DNA of 21,079 nt from Mucidula mucida (lineage: Eukaryota; Basidiomycota; Agaricomycetes; Agaricales; Physalacriaceae). Shown here in pieces: positions 1-7,986 of the stretch. Made by a program: the position numbers and the translations under genes. Below the pieces are notes generated by a model that saw nothing but the letters and a program-made list of their open reading frames with translations, did no database searches and was not told where the DNA came from. The DNA is taken from the NCBI GenBank assembly GCA_015501055.1, contig JADNYV010000587.1, positions 1-21,079 of the forward strand. Reading direction: 5' to 3'. The number at the start of each line of letters is the position of its first letter. The first letter of the stretch is position 1.

Positions 1-1331
1 GAATGACGACCGAGTCGTGCATTCAGTATGTATCGACAACAAGTACACCATGGCGGCTACAGAGTATAGCAGGCAGTGTATGTGTGTAATGTCATGTACA
101 AAACGGGCGGGGCTGGGACTGCTGTTGATGCGTCGCAGTGTAACATGTCTTGCGAGGGTTTGCCTTTTTTTCCCTTGTGCGAGGATGCGGTGCTCATCAA
201 TTGTGTTTAGGCAGCGCGGACAAGGAAAAGTGCGGTGATGGATGGCGTGCTAATATTTACACCGCACCTGGCACAGCGCTCACGCGCCGGACGCTTCCCC
301 TTCGTATCGCACCCTATGGGGGCTGTTGATTCGATAAACCGAGCTATTTATTGTGGGAGGAGGTCTAGATTTCTCTTTCTCACCGTCTCTCTTCTTTTTT
401 AGGTTGAACTGTCCTATACTTCCTGGTGATCTAGTAGAGGGTTAGAGGGTCATATCTACATGCGGGTCGCTGTAGTTCTAGAGGTTATTGTAATAGATGT
501 ACAGCAGCGGGTGGAACCCCGGTGCAACACATATGGGGAACTAGAAAACAAGATGTGTTGTTCTATGGGTCTTCTCTTATCTTCATCATCACATACCACT
601 CAACTGGGCATTGATCGTGATAACCGCAGCGCAAGCACCCACGTCTAATATCCGGGCGTCCACTCCAGAACCCCTGCCAGTCACCAAGAGCGGCGATTCA
701 GACGCAGCGGACACAGAGGAGTGGGTCCAACATCGTCCAGACTCGGAATACCCGTTCCCGCTCCCGGTTGTGCCCATTGTCGCGGAAGGCATGATCAGTT
801 CGAAAAAGCCGCCACCGAAGAAGTCGAGGGTGTAGCTGGGTGTGAATTGAAGGGGTGGAGAAGGGACGAAACCCGAGTTTCGTCGTGTACTACAGCATCC
901 CCAGAATGGGAGAATGTTGCTAATAGAACGGGATGCGACGAGTGTCACTTCGCAGCATCGAGTGGACTTTGTTCAAAATACGAAACTTTGTAAAGATATG
1001 GCGTGCTGTGATTTCGGCCGCAGGGTGGGTTGCAGTATCGATGGAATCTCTGCCTGGTAGCCATCTAGACCTACTATTGTGAGTCAAGATGTTATCGGAT
1101 GATGGTAGGATGGCGCGAAAAGGAGCACAAAACATCACAAGTCGGTCTAGAGCTTAGTTGGTATCGCGGGCGCAACAAGCATTCGATTGAAGCATGTGAA
1201 ATATACATTGTATTCACATCGACGCGATGGTAATACACCCTAATAATTACAGCGTGCTCTGCGCGAATGAAGGAAGGTATTTTGTGGCCCGTTGAGGGAT
1301 GTCAGTCTCTGCCCGAAAGCAAGCAATTTAT
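1..1331. other. Left-edge region without a convincing gene
   Basis: Apart from the weak open frame at 611-835, I see no frame with family resemblance or a supported exon chain on either strand. Short open frames near 17-238 and 920-1138 lack splice context and look like chance. There is a pyrimidine-rich tract near 370-402 followed by an AG. The right end of the region is the 3' flank of the minus-strand complex I gene, whose stop is at 1332-1334. Confidence 0.4.
611..835 (+). CDS. Possible C-terminal exon of an unrecognised short protein
   Basis: An open frame ends at TAG 833-835 and encodes a Pro/Ser/Asp-rich tail (motifs TPEPLPV, DSEYPFPLPV and a basic end PPPKKSRV). The stretch has the composition of a disordered fungal protein tail. 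A possible 3' splice acceptor (ccgcag) lies near 625-630, but I could not find a convincing upstream exon or start. The opposite strand of the same stretch is also open, which weakens the case. No family is recognised; it may be chance or a remnant of a short gene. Confidence 0.2.
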   Translation: MIVITAAQAPTSNIRASTPEPLPVTKSGDSDAADTEEWVQHRPDSEYPFPLPVVPIVAEGMISSKKPPPKKSRV

Positions 1332-1858
1332 CTAGTGCGCTTCCGCTGCATGAGCTTCGTGGTCATATAGAGGACCCATAAAAGGCTGCAAAGATGGTGA
1401 GATGATAAGTCAACAGACAGCCGGAAACATACGGGAGTGTTGCGTTCCCTGTGAAATGTGTCAGCTGCGAAGGGAGTCTGTCGAAAGTGTCACGTACCAC
1501 TTGGTGCCGTTCGCCATCATTGGGGCTGCAAAGTAAATGAGCCATGAATTGGGAGACAAGTTGGTCGACTCACGAATGTAGGGATCGGGGTGCTTGTCTC
1601 GCGACAGCTGGGCCTCTGCCCGCTCCAGAATGACAGCGAGCGCGCGCGGATCGTGTACATTACTGCCCACGACGATGAGAGAGACCGAAGAGACGAGAAG
1701 GTGACCCACCGGTTCCGGTCGAACTCTGCACGAATGTCCATGGCCTTTGCCCTCCAAATACGTCTGTCGACGATCCAGTTGAGCTCATTAATGAGCATGC
1801 GCTTGTACAGCGACTTGACATAGAGTCTGTGGGCAGCCGAGAACGTCGACGTCGACAT
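1332..1858 (-). CDS. NDUFB9: NADH:ubiquinone oxidoreductase subunit NDUFB9 (B22, LYR family)
   Basis: Accessory subunit of mitochondrial complex I (B22 in mammals), a LYR-motif protein of the matrix-facing membrane arm. The assembled model has five exons on the minus strand: 1858-1710, 1662-1574, 1525-1498, 1448-1433 and 1385-1332, giving 111 aa. All four introns are 47-49 nt with GT/AG ends, and phases agree throughout. The N-terminus carries the LYR-type helix (RLYVKSLYKR, residues 11-20). Residues RAEAQLSRDKHPDPYI match the family block of animal subunits, which reads roughly AEEEFWYRQHPQPYI, and GTKWERNTPP follows. About 110 aa is plausible for the fungal form, shorter than the animal one. 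ATG at 1858 is the first start in frame. Exons of 16 and 28 nt make it easy to mispredict. It is divergent from RRN3, with 344 nt between the start codons. The family call is fairly firm; the last exon is supported only by splice signals and frame. Confidence 0.85.
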
Positions 1859-2202
1859 GATGAGGAGGCAGAAGGGATGTTGGCCAGACCCCAGAGGTCA
1901 GTGTATTTGAACAAGTCTGGAGATTACGTAAAAATATCGCAAAAATCTATTGAAAATTCGCTTTCCTGTTTGGGAACGGAGTTGGAATGGAGGAACGGAG
2001 AGTCGGAGACACTTGCTGCACGGCCGATGAGCTAACTTATCTCAATCTCTGCTCAGCACAGTCATGAAGCATACAAGTCAAAAAACAATAAATCAGCGAC
2101 AAATCTCACATCGAGGAACGGTGGCTGTGCAATCCAAAATTTGCGGGTCCGATCACGACTTTTTGATTCAATTTTGGCCACTAACCGTCACCATCGTGCG
2201 GG
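1859..2202. promoter_or_regulatory. Shared upstream region of divergent NDUFB9 and RRN3
   Basis: These 344 nt separate two start codons pointing away from each other, so the interval must hold both 5' UTRs and both promoters. I see no TATA box at a usual distance from either ATG. A near-repeat of ggaacggag occurs at about 1974-1982 and 1993-2001. The compact TATA-less layout suits constitutive genes, but promoter function is inferred from position only. Confidence 0.5.
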
Positions 2203-4462
2203 ATGGATCCCCATTCCCGCCACAACCAATTCAACCTTCGTGCGCCAAAGGCGGGGCCTCTGCAGCCTAGCAGACACATGGAGGCGCCCCACGCGAGAAC
2301 GCCGCTCGCCGCCTACACCAGCAATAAACAATCCCAGAAATCGCCGGCGTCAGACTCCCCATCCTCGCTCATCCGAAGACCAATCGCCACTAATTCTCGC
2401 GTAAAAAAGGACGAGAAGTATCGCAATGAGATGTATCTCTCGTTTGTTACAAGCGCGTTGCAGGAGAAAGCTAATGTCTGTCACACGATCACTGGTCTCG
2501 ATTCACGCTCACGCTCAATCTATAGGGCCGCCCCGAACGCTTCAATGAGTTGGTCAGTCAATTCAATGCCAAGAACGTGTGCACTACACCCGCTGCGCAA
2601 CTTCGGTCGTTCATCCAAATGCTCTCACACGTGGTTTCGCGTCTTGAGCGCACACACTCTTCACTGGTCGAGGCTCTCGTCAGGATGCCCTGGGCAATAC
2701 TCGACTCTACGGTTGTCAAATCGTACACTGTCCTGATTGGAATGCTTTTATCCGCCCGTCCCGAATATCTCTCCCTTGTCCTCGGCATGATCTCCCAAGG
2801 GTTTACTCTTCAATCATTCATTGAACCGCCCGACGCGATCGAGCCATCTTCGTCTGTCCCCATAACGCGTCGACTGGTGTACGATCGTTTACACTATCTC
2901 TTGCGCCATCTCCTTACCCTTGTACCAACATTACCGTCCACGCTTATGCCCCTCCTTTCTCGAAATTTTCCCCATAAGCGGCAGAATGTCGCGGCCCAAT
3001 CCACGTATATTCGGAATCTCTTAAGAGTCTCCGGGTATTGCCCCGAATTGTCCGACAAGATATTATTCACTATTGTTGACCGCGCAGTCCAGATAGATGT
3101 AAGTGCTTCATTAACGATGGCTTCTCAAATCTTAAACGTAACGTCTAGGTTGAGATACAGGTAGAATTGGAGGAACTCGAAGATGAGGCGGAGCAGATTG
3201 AGGAGGTCTTTGAGATTGATCCTTTCGACACCCTCATTGGTCAAGAGGAAGACTCGGACTCGGACGATTCAGACTTCGAAGGAGACAATTTCAGCGATAT
3301 CTCTTCAGACGTTGATCTAGATGATACAGGTCGTCCAGAAGCTGTCTTTACAAACGTCCGCCACATACAGGCTATGGTGAAGAAACTCGATACTATATTG
3401 AGTCTGACATTCGACCATTTTAGTCGATTAGTCCCGTCCATACACAAAATCTCCTCGTCTACTCCCTCTCCTACAACATCCTCATCTCCATTACCCGAAC
3501 TCCCGCCGTTACCTCCGTTTTTAGACTCGTTTAGTCCTCTCAGATTTTCCACCCCGAGTCCATCTCCTTCACCTATACCATCGTCAAGCATTTCAACACC
3601 AGAACCCATACCTTTACCCGCACCGCCACCGCCGAAAATGCACACTCTTCGCGCTACTTTCCACGCCTTACTAGGTTTCTTCGACCGCACAATTCTCCTC
3701 ACCTTTAAATCCCGCTACACCCAATTTCTACTGTTTTGGTATACCTCGCTCGACCCCGACTTTTCCGACATCTTTCAGGGGATGCTCATTGAGCGTGCTC
3801 TTCTTGACCCAACCACACCGTCCGTAACTCGCGCTGCGGCAGCGTCTTACATAGGCAGCTTTGTCAGTCGAGCGCGCTTTGTGGAGCGGGAAGGCACGCG
3901 TCGTGTCGTAGGCGTTATTTGTGACTGGCTTTCAGCTCACGTTGATGACGATCAAGACGCCGAGGTCTTCTACGCCATCTCACAGAGCCTCTTCCTCATC
4001 TTTTGCTTCCGATGGCGGGATTTACAAGATGACGACGGAAAGTGGATGCCCGCTCTCAGCATTACATACGCCGTAGTGAACTCGCCGCTTGCGCCGCTGA
4101 AGGTGTGCTCGCAGAGCGTGGCAATGCAGTTTGCGCGGGTGGCACATGTGACAGACTTTATGTATTGTTATCCGTTGCTCAAGGGCGCGAATCCTTCGAC
4201 GTCGGATTTGAATACGTTTTTTCCGTTTGATCCGTATAGGCTGCCTAAGTCGAGTCATTATATCCAGGCGATCTACCGGGAGTGGGGGGAGGTGGCTGTT
4301 GATGACGAGTCGGAGTCGGAGGAAGACGAGGAGGAGCTTGGGATTCCTGTGGCAAAGAAGGAGGGAAATGATGCGGATGAACTCGCTGTGGGGCTTGGTG
4401 CTTCTTTGGGTGCTATGAGCATTAGTCCGCTCCGACCCATAATTCCCATTCATGTGATGTAG
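2203..4462 (+). CDS. RRN3: RNA polymerase I-specific transcription initiation factor RRN3 (TIF-IA)
   Basis: RRN3/TIF-IA binds RNA polymerase I and brings it to the core factor at rDNA promoters, linking growth to rRNA synthesis in the nucleolus. Exons: 2203-2475, 2526-3098, 3149-4462; introns of 50 nt each, both phase 0; product 719 aa. Family signatures visible: the early helix block around residue 80 (RNEMYLSFVTSALQEK) running across intron 1 into GRPERFNELV; the block DRAVQIDVEIQVELEELEDE spanning intron 2; an acidic segment after it (EDSDSDDSDFEGD); and the near-invariant C-terminal FFPFDP at residues 639-644 in LNTFFPFDPYRLPKSSHYI. A Pro/Ser-rich, low-complexity insert of about 60 residues lies near residues 383-445. 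A second acidic cluster (DDESESEEDEEELG, about 667-680) is near the C-terminus. Start at 2203 is the first ATG of the frame; the first 70 residues look disordered, so a later start cannot be excluded. Confidence 0.93.
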
Positions 4463-4945
4463 AGCAGGGCGTGCGCATCTATAGGTGGCACGACCGGCAT
4501 ACACCTATTTCGTAGTTTCTTCGACTTACTCCCGTACGCATCTGTTGTCATTTTACCACACCATGTAATTGTCTATCTGGAGCATTCAATCATTCATTAT
4601 GTATTGTCGTTGGGAATACGATTTCGTCGAAGTTGCGGTTGTCTGTATTGAATCTGCGGTACTTATTAGCCTCTAAGAAATCATAAGGACAGTGTGATGC
4701 TTCGAGGGACGTAGTCGGCCTCAGCTGAGCGGCGGGTCCATATGCTGCAGAGTGTAGTCCGCGGTTACGAGCATGGTGGCGTCGAAGCTTCGCCGAGGTG
4801 CAGGGATATCGCGTGACGCAATGCACCCTGCTCCAGGCCCTACGTCATGGAGGCAAGGGTATAAAGCGCTGCGTAAGCGCCGTTAGCTTTCTCAGACACT
4901 TCCCACTGCCACTCACAACCAACACAACCACTTTATCCATCTACA
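4463..4945. other. Intergenic region: RRN3 3' flank and promoter of the Rtc3-like gene
   Basis: No coding potential is supported on either strand. The right half contains a TATA box at 4860-4866, followed by a pyrimidine-rich leader (ttagctttctcagacacttcc and downstream) leading to the ATG at 4946. Confidence 0.5.
4860..4866 (+). promoter_or_regulatory. TATA box of the Rtc3-like gene
   Basis: The sequence TATAAAG sits 80 nt upstream of the ATG at 4946 and is followed by a CT/CA-rich leader. A TATA box would suit a stress-responsive gene such as yeast RTC3, but inducibility is inference. Confidence 0.6.
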
Positions 4946-5542
4946 ATGGCCAAGACTATCAGCAAAGTCATCTACAAGCCTGATTCTCAGTCTACCGACG
5001 AGTACGTTGTCCTGGTCGATACGGAAGAGGTATGTCTGTTGTGCTTGACTACCTGGGTCGCGATGGCTCATGCGCTTCATACGATAGTTCAAGAAGTGGA
5101 AAGCAGGTGGTGAGTGTCCGATTGCTTTGGATGTCGTGTGCGATACTGAGACGCGCCACTTTTCTTTCAGACACGTAAATCAACCTTCTTAGGCGCCCGT
5201 GGATTCATCGATTGACTATCGCACACAGATCCATCGCTTTAGCTCTCGTCGTCGATTGTAAGCTTATGGCTACCTCAATCCGTTGTTACCGTTACTAACC
5301 ACCCCGTAGCGTTCGACGTTCTACACTCCGGCCAGGGTCCGCAAGGAATCCTCGGCAAGCCATCTAAACAACAACTTGATACCATATTTGGGACGTCGAA
5401 GGAGGATGAGGTCGTCACCAAGATATTACAGGATGGCAGGCTTCAATCCACTGAGGGTGTGAAGAGCAGCTTTGGCACTACGAATGCTGCACGCGGAAGT
5501 GCCATCGTTGACAGCAGAGGCAAGGGAACGAGTGGATTGTAA
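4946..5542 (+). CDS. RTC3: Rtc3-like protein, SBDS N-terminal-domain fold
   Basis: Small protein with the fold of the SBDS (Shwachman-Bodian-Diamond) N-terminal domain, like yeast Rtc3/Yhr087w, implicated in RNA metabolism and stress. Exons: 4946-5029, 5088-5109, 5171-5174, 5229-5257, 5310-5542; product 123 aa. The N-terminal strands read MAKTISKVIYKP and STDEYVVLVDTEEF; then KKWKAGD-TS-IALALVVDSFDV, and the signature run HSGQGPQGILGKPSKQQL that typifies the family, with a Ser/Gly-rich tail. The third exon is only ACAC. It is required because splicing exon 2 directly to 5229 gives a TAG stop within a few codons, whereas with ACAC the frame and spacing fit the family (W-K-x-G-D-x-[ST]-I). Intron 4 has a clear branch site (actaac). 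Intron 1 is 58 nt, intron 2 61 nt, intron 3 54 nt, intron 4 52 nt. Family call is firm; the microexon is an inference needing transcript support. Confidence 0.85.
5171..5174 (+). other. Putative 4-nt microexon (ACAC) of the Rtc3-like gene
   Basis: ACAC is preceded by a strong acceptor (ttttctttcag, ending 5170) and followed directly by a GTAAAT donor at 5175. It completes a GAC codon with the G at 5109 and starts an ACA codon finished by the A at 5229. Without it the frame is broken. Confidence 0.6.
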
Positions 5543-6500
5543 AGGCTTCTTCCACCCGTAATTTATTGGGTTGGGACGCTGAAGAATGAATAACAATATA
5601 TCTTGTATGACCAATTGACGCAACTCTATTCTGGGGCTTATAATCAGATTCAAGTTCCTACTTCACTGGAATTCCAAGATACTGCTAGAGGTGCTAAACG
5701 TCGCCATGAGCATCCATCGCAAGCGTATGTAGGCGTTCGTGTGAAAGGCATCAAAGCGGGCTATCGGCGCCCCGAACCGGTGTGTCACTTCCGGCGGCAA
5801 ACTTTTCCATCTTCTTTACCTCCAACCAGAAGGCAAGAAGAGTGTTGCATTCTCAGGCCCGTACTAACATGCTTTTTCTGTTCAGTTTAGGGAGTGTGCT
5901 TTTCTGTCGCTAGCACGCTGTTCGCCAGCTATTTCTGGAATTGATCTCAGTGACGGTGTCCTGGAAGCGCATCTTACGTATACTGGCAGTGGCGGGCTCT
6001 ACTACACTCGTGCGCTAACGACAATCTCACTCTCCCGCTACTCCGTATCACTGGAATCCAATGCTCGTCCGATATATCCCTATGGCGCGTGTGCGATTCC
6101 TCATCTACAATCTACAGTATCCACGTCAAAAGGGAGGAACTATTCCCTGGAGTTCCTCGAGGGATAGAGATGGTTCTCAGCGTTCTGTCTACGGTCACAC
6201 CTCGCCTATGAGGCCAGGTTTCGAATTTTCGTTGCGCCACACTGTAACGGGTCATACTCAGGAAAGGATATCACTCAAAGCCTCTCGTTGTCTCTTCTGG
6301 CACCATGGACAAAATACTAGATGCCGTTTGAAAGCCCTGACCATGCACAATGTTCTGCGCGGACGAATGGAAGTGTGACACAGACAACAGACAACGTGAC
6401 TTGAGCCTTGCCTTTGTTTGCACCTGTCACACTCTATTCTTCATCTCCTACTACCGTGTTGCTCTCTCCATTGTCATCTACTCCCAATCCTCCCATCACT
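5543..6500. other. Intergenic region with one suspicious open stretch
   Basis: The first part is the 3' flank of the Rtc3-like gene. A textbook intron 3' end (tactaac then ttctgttcag) finishes at 5885, and the plus-strand frame starting at 5886 stays open for about 93 codons to a TAG near 6165, then for about 50 more codons to a TAG near 6315. I recognise no family in the translation, see no start or donor, and a different frame (6061-6378) is open too. The last 80 nt before 6501 are CT-rich and likely the promoter/leader of the next gene. A short inverted repeat (aggaact/agttcct) lies near 6136-6158. Confidence 0.3.
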
Positions 6501-7200
6501 ATGGACGCTATTACGAACGCTCGAACCATCGATGATGTTATCCACGACCTCTGGGACAATGCGCCAGCAGAAACCCAGCAGGAGTATGCTGCACGGTCTC
6601 GCGAACGCGCCGCACAACGGCAGAACGCTGTTGATGTTATTATGGCCGAGGACGACTGGTTTGAGGACGACGACGAGGAGGAGGATCATGATGAGCCCGA
6701 GGACGGGTACGACTCTGCAGGAACGTTGGCTGCGTACGATGACAGTTCAGACGAGGTGCGCTTTTTTGATCATCGTGTCGTCGGTGAAATCACTGACATG
6801 ATTATACAGACGGACGTTGAGGATGCCGTCCCCGAATACTACGCTATCGACGTCGAAGGGGCCTTTGTCGAGAATAATGACTTTGAGGCTATGGACTTCG
6901 CGGACCTCGACATGATGATGCGTATGCTTGTTCAGACATACGTTGAGGATGCCGTCCCCGAATACGCCGCTCTCGACGTCGAAGAGGCCTTTGTCGAGAA
7001 TGCTGGCTTTGAAGGTCTGGACTTGATGGACTTCGACGTGATGGTGTGTTCTCTGTCGCACATCTTGTCGCTTACTGACCTTTGACATGTAGGCGGAGGT
7101 TGAAGATTTACTGGAGCTGGAGTGGGACCCACAATATAATGCTCGTCCTCCCCTCCAGGATGGGCAGCTATCTAGTTTCAACTACGGCCCCTTCTACTAG
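6501..7200 (+). CDS. Acidic orphan protein with internal 36-residue repeats
   Basis: No family recognised. The start ATG at 6501 follows a CT-rich leader (ctcccatcactATGG). Exons at minimum: 6501-7043 and 7093-7200, with a 49-nt intron (gtgtgt...cttactgac...gtag), giving 216 aa. A second possible intron, 6756-6809 (54 nt, GTGCGC donor, CTGAC branch, TACAG acceptor), is in frame without stops; removing it gives 198 aa. The protein begins MDAITNARTIDDVIHDLWDN, then an extremely acidic stretch (FEDDDEEEDHDEPEDG, about residues 54-69). Two 36-residue units follow, each 108 nt with no gaps (6810-6917 and 6936-7043), sharing VEDAVPEY, AFVEN and DMM/DVM, separated by 18 nt. The last exon is again 108 nt and starts with VED. 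Likely a disordered, perhaps lineage-specific protein. Expression is untested, but consistent splice sites and frame conservation in the repeats argue that it is real. Confidence 0.65.
6810..7043 (+). repeat. Two tandem 108-nt coding repeats
   Basis: Units 6810-6917 and 6936-7043 are the same length and align without gaps. Identical runs include gttgaggatgccgtcccc and gcctttgtcgagaat. They are separated by 18 nt ending in TTCAG. The following exon (7093-7200), also 108 nt, begins with a similar VED-coding segment but diverges afterwards. Confidence 0.85.
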
Positions 7201-7986
7201 ACGTAGATTGTGATCTTTTCCTCCCTTCCCCTCATCCACCACCGGCGTGCAGTTTCCTTTGTGGACTGCTCATCATCATTCTGGTATCTGTTCGCGTACT
7301 CTATTTCCCCTCTCATCTTATCTCTGCATCATTCCCATCCATTCAACATCTTCTATATATGTTCTCTTACCACTGTTTGACTGCATAGTACATACACCAC
7401 CTGTATCTCTGTATCTCGAGAATTCATCTATGTAAATTGTAAAGCATTGTCGCGAATAATTGTGTGCGGCGCGCCTGGACTGAATTCGTTACTAGAGTCT
7501 ACTGGAAGTGGTTTTGACCTGGAGATGCGTCGTAGAACGCGAGCAGGTGCGCGTGGCGCATTTATTTATAGCACAGCCACTAAGTATACTTCTGACCGCC
7601 GTTGATGATTGACAACAGATAGATCTCACTACAGACTAATACGCATGAATCATCTCGGGCTAGCTCATGCTGTTGCTTTGGCCTGGCTGTTTTGAGCCCC
7701 CTGTGAGTTCATCTAATTGACTATCGCACACAGATCTATCGCATTAGCTCTCGTCGTCGATTGTAAGCTTATGGCTACCTCGATCTGTTCTTCCCGATGC
7801 TATGAGGGTGGTCTGAGTGTACGGCTTGCGCGTACGCGTAATAGTAGGAGTCATCGCGGTGATGGTAATAAACATTGACAAAGCAACGCGAGCACGTGGG
7901 GCGCGGATATACGGGCCGACTACCGCAACCAGCCTTGACACAGCCACCCACAGCTCTGTACAACGACGAGCTCGGCACTGGGGAGG
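7201..7986. other. Intergenic region carrying a displaced exon copy
   Basis: No gene is supported. The left part, following the stop at 7200, is pyrimidine-rich. A TATA-like tatttata lies near 7563-7570, more than 400 nt before the next ATG, so its use is doubtful. At 7716-7789 there is a near-identical copy of part of the Rtc3-like gene (listed separately). The last 190 nt are presumably the promoter/leader of the peptidase gene starting at 7987. Confidence 0.5.
7716..7789 (+). pseudogene. Displaced copy of exon 4 and flanking introns of the Rtc3-like gene
   Basis: This segment matches 5211-5284 at 70 of 74 positions by my count, with weaker similarity extending leftward to about 7690. It reproduces the end of intron 3 (cgcacacag), the whole 29-nt exon 4 (here 7734-7762) and the start of intron 4 (gtaagcttatgg). 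Within the exon the two differences (TCC/TCT and GCT/GCA) are synonymous, so both copies encode SIALALVVD. No copies of the other exons are found nearby, so it cannot make the protein by itself. It is either the last trace of a second gene copy or a small ectopic duplication. Confidence 0.85.

Noticed and set aside
3241..3702. Minus-strand open frame opposite RRN3
   Set aside because: It is the antisense shadow of the Ser/Pro/Asp-rich coding region of RRN3; its Gly/Glu-rich translation mirrors that composition.
4022..4504. Minus-strand open frame at the RRN3 3' end
   Set aside because: It overlaps the conserved FFPFDP region of RRN3 and resembles no protein, so it is a shadow frame.
6136..6168. 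Inverted repeat aggaact/agttcct with an overlapping ctattccct/agggatag palindrome
   Set aside because: The arms are short and mispaired, with no T-tract or neighbouring gene to suggest a terminator, operator or transposon end.
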